Under the pieces are notes generated by a model that saw only the letters and a list, made by a program, of their open reading frames with translations, was not told where the DNA came from and did not search any database. Made by a program: the position numbers and the translations under genes. Below, piece by piece: positions 61,087 through 64,000 of a DNA stretch of 64,000 nt. Source of the DNA: Aristaeella hokkaidonensis (GTDB taxonomy: Bacteria; Bacillota; Clostridia; Christensenellales; Aristaeellaceae); assembly GCF_018128945.1 (NCBI RefSeq), contig NZ_CP068393.1, positions 124,001 to 188,000 on the forward strand, in the 5' to 3' direction. How positions within the stretch are numbered: the first letter of the stretch is position 1; each line of letters starts with the position of its first letter.

Positions 61087-62427
61087 TCAGATATCATAGC
61101 TCAGATTGCGTTCGTCAATGATACGCTTGGATTTGTGCTCGCTGCGTGTGTTCAGGCCGCCGTCCGGATGGACAACAACCTGGGCAGGCTTCACACCGAT
61201 ACGAGCCTTCAGTGCGGCGGATACTTCAGCCGCGACAGCGTCGTCAGACGCGGGGTTGTCGGAGTTCTTTTCAATTTCCACGGAATATTTGCAGGTGAAA
61301 TCTTTCTCAAACACACGGATCAGGTATTCACCGGTGATACCGTGCAGGTCGCGGATCACTGCTTCAATATCGCTCGGGAATACGTTCACAGCAGAAACGA
61401 TGAACATGTCATCCTTGCGGCCATTGATATGGATCCGCCCATGGGTTCTGCCGCAGGAGCAGGGAGTGGTATCGATCCAGCCGATATCGCCGGTGCGGAA
61501 ACGAATCAGGGGACGGGCGTGCTTGCGCAGCGTGGTGAAAACAAGTTCGCCAACCTGACCGGGTTCCAGTACTTCACCGGTATGGATATCAACCGTCTCC
61601 ACAAGGATGTGGTTCTCGGCAATGTGTAGGCCGTTCTTGGCTTCGCACATTGCCGCGCAGGCACCGAAGATGTCAGAAAGGCCATAGAAGTCATAAACCT
61701 CAGCGCCCCAGAGTTCCTCAATGGCGTGACGTGTTGCCTCAATGGAACCGCCCAGTTCGCCAGCAACAATGATCTTCTTGATGTTCAGATCCTTCTTGGG
61801 ATCAATGCCGCTCTTAAGTGCTTTTTCACCCAGCTGCCAGGCATAGGAAGGGCTGGTCCAGATGACGGTTGGCTGATAAGTTTTCAGCACGTAGAGCAGG
61901 CGTTCGCTGGGCAGCGTACCGCCCCAGATGCACAGTGCGCCGAGGTTCTGGGCACCGATGACGTCCGGGCCGCCGACATACAGGGAGAAATTCAGCGCGT
62001 GGACATAACGGTCGCTCGGACGCATACCCACCTGCCAGAACCAGCGGCTTTCCGTTTCCTGGAATTCATCGAAGTCCTTTTTCGTGAAGGGACTCATGGT
62101 CGGAACACCGGTAGAACCGGAAGAAGTGGAGATAAAGACGACATCCTCTTCTGGCACGGCACACAGTTCACCGAGGAAAGAGCCGACGCCCTGCGTATCG
62201 CGCTGGGTCCGTTTGTCGATGAAGGGGAACTTCTGAATGTCCTTTAAGGTTTTGATGTCGGAGGGCTTCACTCCTGCTGCATCAAAGGATCTTTTGTAAT
62301 AGGGAGCATGATCATAGGCGAACTGCACGATCTCCTTCAGATCCTCCAGCTGCTTCTTTTCAAGCTCCTCACGGGGCATGGTTTCCAGTTCCTTATCCCA
62401 ATACTTGTTATTTACATCTCTGCTCAT
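61087..62427 (-). CDS. Phenylacetate-CoA ligase family enzyme (PaaK-like)
   Basis: The 446-residue AMP-forming ligase follows PaaK throughout: N-terminal FAYDHAPYYKRSFDAAGV, the P-loop STSSGSTGVPT near residue 100, YGLSDIFG, the hinge RFRTGDIGWID and a C-terminal domain with INGRKDDMFIVSAVNVFPSDIE. A CxC...C pair (TTPCSCGRTHGR) is normal for the family. It would form aryl- or arylacetyl-CoA from acid, ATP and CoA. It begins at the ATGA overlap with the porB-type gene, with AGGAGG upstream. Confidence 0.92.
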   Translation of the reverse strand: MSRDVNNKYWDKELETMPREELEKKQLEDLKEIVQFAYDHAPYYKRSFDAAGVKPSDIKTLKDIQKFPFIDKRTQRDTQGVGSFLGELCAVPEEDVVFISTSSGSTGVPTMSPFTKKDFDEFQETESRWFWQVGMRPSDRYVHALNFSLYVGGPDVIGAQNLGALCIWGGTLPSERLLYVLKTYQPTVIWTSPSYAWQLGEKALKSGIDPKKDLNIKKIIVAGELGGSIEATRHAIEELWGAEVYDFYGLSDIFGACAAMCEAKNGLHIAENHILVETVDIHTGEVLEPGQVGELVFTTLRKHARPLIRFRTGDIGWIDTTPCSCGRTHGRIHINGRKDDMFIVSAVNVFPSDIEAVIRDLHGITGEYLIRVFEKDFTCKYSVEIEKNSDNPASDDAVAAEVSAALKARIGVKPAQVVVHPDGGLNTRSEHKSKRIIDERNLSYDI

Positions 62428-63335
62428 GGTCTTTTTTCCTCCTGTATGTTTTTATAGGTTTTTCTGATTGATTCCCACTTCAGGTCCCTTGACTGACGGA
62501 TCAGTTCAATATCCTCTTCCGTCAGGTGCCTGAATCGTGCCTGCCTTTTCAGATAATCCGCGGGATCGGACAACTGTTTCGGCTGATGTGTCAGGGTAAA
62601 TTCGCCGTTCTCATACTCGGCCAGGTACCACAGGCCGCAGTCCACAACCTGACGGGCAACTTCCACGGTTTCATCCGTCGCAATTCCCCATCCGGTAGGA
62701 CACGGAGCAATAATGTGGATATATTTTGTTCCGTGGATCTTTGAGGCTTTCTCCACCTTCGCGATAAAGTCGTTCAGGTATCCGATGCTTGCTGTTGCCG
62801 CGTATGGTATTCCGTGTGCCGCAACGATTTCAAACATATTTTTTTTCGGACGGAGATTGCCGCGGATGTTCTTTCCAGCCGGCGTAGTGGTTGTCCGGGC
62901 TCCGAAAGGAGTAAGCGAACTTTTCTGGATGCCGGTGTTCATGTAGGCTTCGTTGTCGTAGCAGATGTACAGGATATCGTCATTCCTGTCGATTGCTCCG
63001 GACAGTGCCTGGATACCGATATCGGCCGTTCCACCGTCGCCTGCGAATCCGACCGCGTGATATCCGGTTTCTCCTTTTGCCCGGAGACCCGCTTCAATAC
63101 CGGTCAGCATGGACGCTGTACCGGCGAAGGTGGAAATGATAGCGTTATTTCCGAAACACAGCTGCGGGAAGTTGAACCCTACAGCCGACATACATCCGGC
63201 AGGTAAAACAGCGATGGATCGTTCACCCAGAACCTTAAGCGCTATACGAACCGCTAAACTTCCGCCGCAGCCGGCACAGGCTTTGTGTCCATAGAAGAAT
63301 TCCTCTTCATTCAATGTTCTTACGTTCAGACTCAA
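62424..63335 (-). CDS. 2-oxoacid:ferredoxin oxidoreductase beta subunit (TPP-binding)
   Basis: The 303-residue protein has the PorB/VorB pattern: the iron-sulfur and TPP region HKACAGCGGSLAVRI, GDGGTADIGIQALSGA, YDNEAYMNTGIQ and the C-terminal CPTGWGI. With the alpha subunit it forms 2-oxo acids from acyl-CoA, CO2 and reduced ferredoxin, or the reverse. The start codon is TTG, with GGAGGTGAAACAGG upstream, overlapping the alpha-subunit stop. No extra 4Fe-4S subunit is seen in this window; it may lie upstream. Confidence 0.93.
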   Translation of the reverse strand: MSLNVRTLNEEEFFYGHKACAGCGGSLAVRIALKVLGERSIAVLPAGCMSAVGFNFPQLCFGNNAIISTFAGTASMLTGIEAGLRAKGETGYHAVGFAGDGGTADIGIQALSGAIDRNDDILYICYDNEAYMNTGIQKSSLTPFGARTTTTPAGKNIRGNLRPKKNMFEIVAAHGIPYAATASIGYLNDFIAKVEKASKIHGTKYIHIIAPCPTGWGIATDETVEVARQVVDCGLWYLAEYENGEFTLTHQPKQLSDPADYLKRQARFRHLTEEDIELIRQSRDLKWESIRKTYKNIQEEKRP

Positions 63336-64000
63336 CCTGTTTCACCTCCGGTTCCGACAAAATACAGCCCCTGCTGTCCATTTGACAGATCCTCAAAGAT
63401 CTGCCGGATATCCGCTGCGGAAATATTCTTTCCGCCAAGGCCGCCCACGTAATTGGCTGTGGGAATGGCGATTCCTGCTTTGTGCAGCGCAGAAACGACG
63501 TTGGTATAAACCGTACCTTCATTTCCGAAAGAAATATCTTTTTCAAGCACTGCCAGTGCTTTTGCATTTTTCACGGCAGCGGCTATTTCCTGATTCGGGA
63601 AGGGACGGAGATACCGGAGCCGCAGCAAGCCAACTTTCTGACCGGCATTTCTCAGTGCATCAACAGTTTCCTTTACCAGGCCTGAAATGCTGCCGAGAGT
63701 CACCAGTACATAATCCGCATCCTCTGTCCGATAGTTTTCCGTCAGGCCTGTATACTGCCTGCCGAAGATTTTCGCGAAACGGTCTTCTGCCTCGGTAACA
63801 GCATCCCGCACCTTCAGCAGCCCGGCATGCTCCTTCATCTTGAACTGGGTGTTATAGTCAGGGCCTGCCGAGAATCCCAGATTACGGGGATGCTCCAGAT
63901 CCAGACGGTTCTCTGTCTCAAAGGGCGGCAGGAATTCATCCGCCTGTTCCTTTGCGGGGACATCCACAACTTCATAGGTGTGTGTCAGGACAAAGCCATC
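63332..64000 (-). CDS. 2-oxoacid:ferredoxin oxidoreductase alpha subunit, C-terminal part (runs off window end)
   Basis: The frame is open to the window edge and starts within DGFVLTHTYEVVDVPAKEQ, a conserved segment of PorA/VorA proteins. The rest holds the C-terminal domain: VTLGSISGLVKETVDALRNAG, LLRLRYLRPFPNQEI and VLEKDISFGNEG. About 222 residues are inside the window; the pyrimidine-binding domain lies beyond it. An internal ATG at 63967 would remove conserved sequence and is not the start. It overlaps the beta-subunit gene by 4 bases. Confidence 0.92.
   Translation of the reverse strand, partial: DGFVLTHTYEVVDVPAKEQADEFLPPFETENRLDLEHPRNLGFSAGPDYNTQFKMKEHAGLLKVRDAVTEAEDRFAKIFGRQYTGLTENYRTEDADYVLVTLGSISGLVKETVDALRNAGQKVGLLRLRYLRPFPNQEIAAAVKNAKALAVLEKDISFGNEGTVYTNVVSALHKAGIAIPTANYVGGLGGKNISAADIRQIFEDLSNGQQGLYFVGTGGETG

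Overview
The window reads as chromosomal DNA of a Gram-positive anaerobe of the Bacillota, class Clostridia. The evidence is strong AGGAGG ribosome-binding sites, consensus TTGACA/TATAAT promoters, an IreB-family protein, DUF4317, DUF6320 and DUF1653 genes, a pyruvate:ferredoxin-type oxidoreductase and many secreted proteins with signal peptides ending in ALAE or AMAD. Dense GC-rich core genes, signal-peptide style and gene content recall uncultured gut or rumen lineages (Christensenellales or Aristaeella-like), but that placement is an inference. No phage, IS element or CRISPR array was seen. Most of the content is housekeeping and transport.

Layout. 1-3.6 kb: SurA-like secreted foldase (cut by the window edge), a small secreted protein and an AT-rich cell-wall-binding repeat protein, all on the minus strand. 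3.7-7.4 kb: tRNA-Gln and tRNA-Glu with their own consensus promoter, directly behind the gltX-glnS operon. 7.4-14 kb: ireB, a six-domain Ig-like (BIG_2) secreted protein that runs into mnmG, and an unknown secreted protein. 14-21.9 kb: a 1098-residue fusion of acyl-adenylating ligase, acyl carrier protein and alpha-oxoamine synthase; a divergent amylosucrase-like GH13 enzyme; an alcohol-acetyltransferase-like protein with a DUF6320 zinc-ribbon membrane protein. 22-30.3 kb: SUV3-like RNA helicase, AlkZ-related protein, large membrane protein, autoregulated MerR regulator, ProC-like reductase, YbaK-like deacylase and a 2H phosphoesterase.

30.3-34.6 kb: a four-gene polar amino-acid ABC transporter preceded by a 37-codon, cysteine-rich leader ORF with overlapping antiterminator and terminator hairpins. 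34.6-41.8 kb: a ribose-type sugar ABC transporter followed by a D-lyxose-isomerase-like enzyme, a PfkB kinase and a class II aldolase, which together form a plausible complete sugar pathway. 41.8-42.4 kb: tRNA-Arg(CCT) and a 220-bp tandem repeat that begins inside its 3' end. 42.5-47.5 kb: GATase-carA-carB (minus). 47.7-54 kb: nadE, an acetolactate-synthase-like gene and a second amino-acid ABC transporter. 54-59.7 kb: DUF4317 gene and a convergent five-gene lipid/glycolipid operon. 59.9-64 kb: operon of 2-oxoacid:ferredoxin oxidoreductase, PaaK-like CoA ligase and aminotransferase, the set expected for reductive carboxylation of aryl or branched acids to amino acids.

The strongest candidates for undescribed biology are the ligase-ACP-oxoamine synthase fusion, the cysteine leader attenuator, the recurring hairpin plus 7-bp repeat arrays (two of them inverted copies of the adjacent gene's own 3' end), and the 220-bp repeats at tRNA-Arg.
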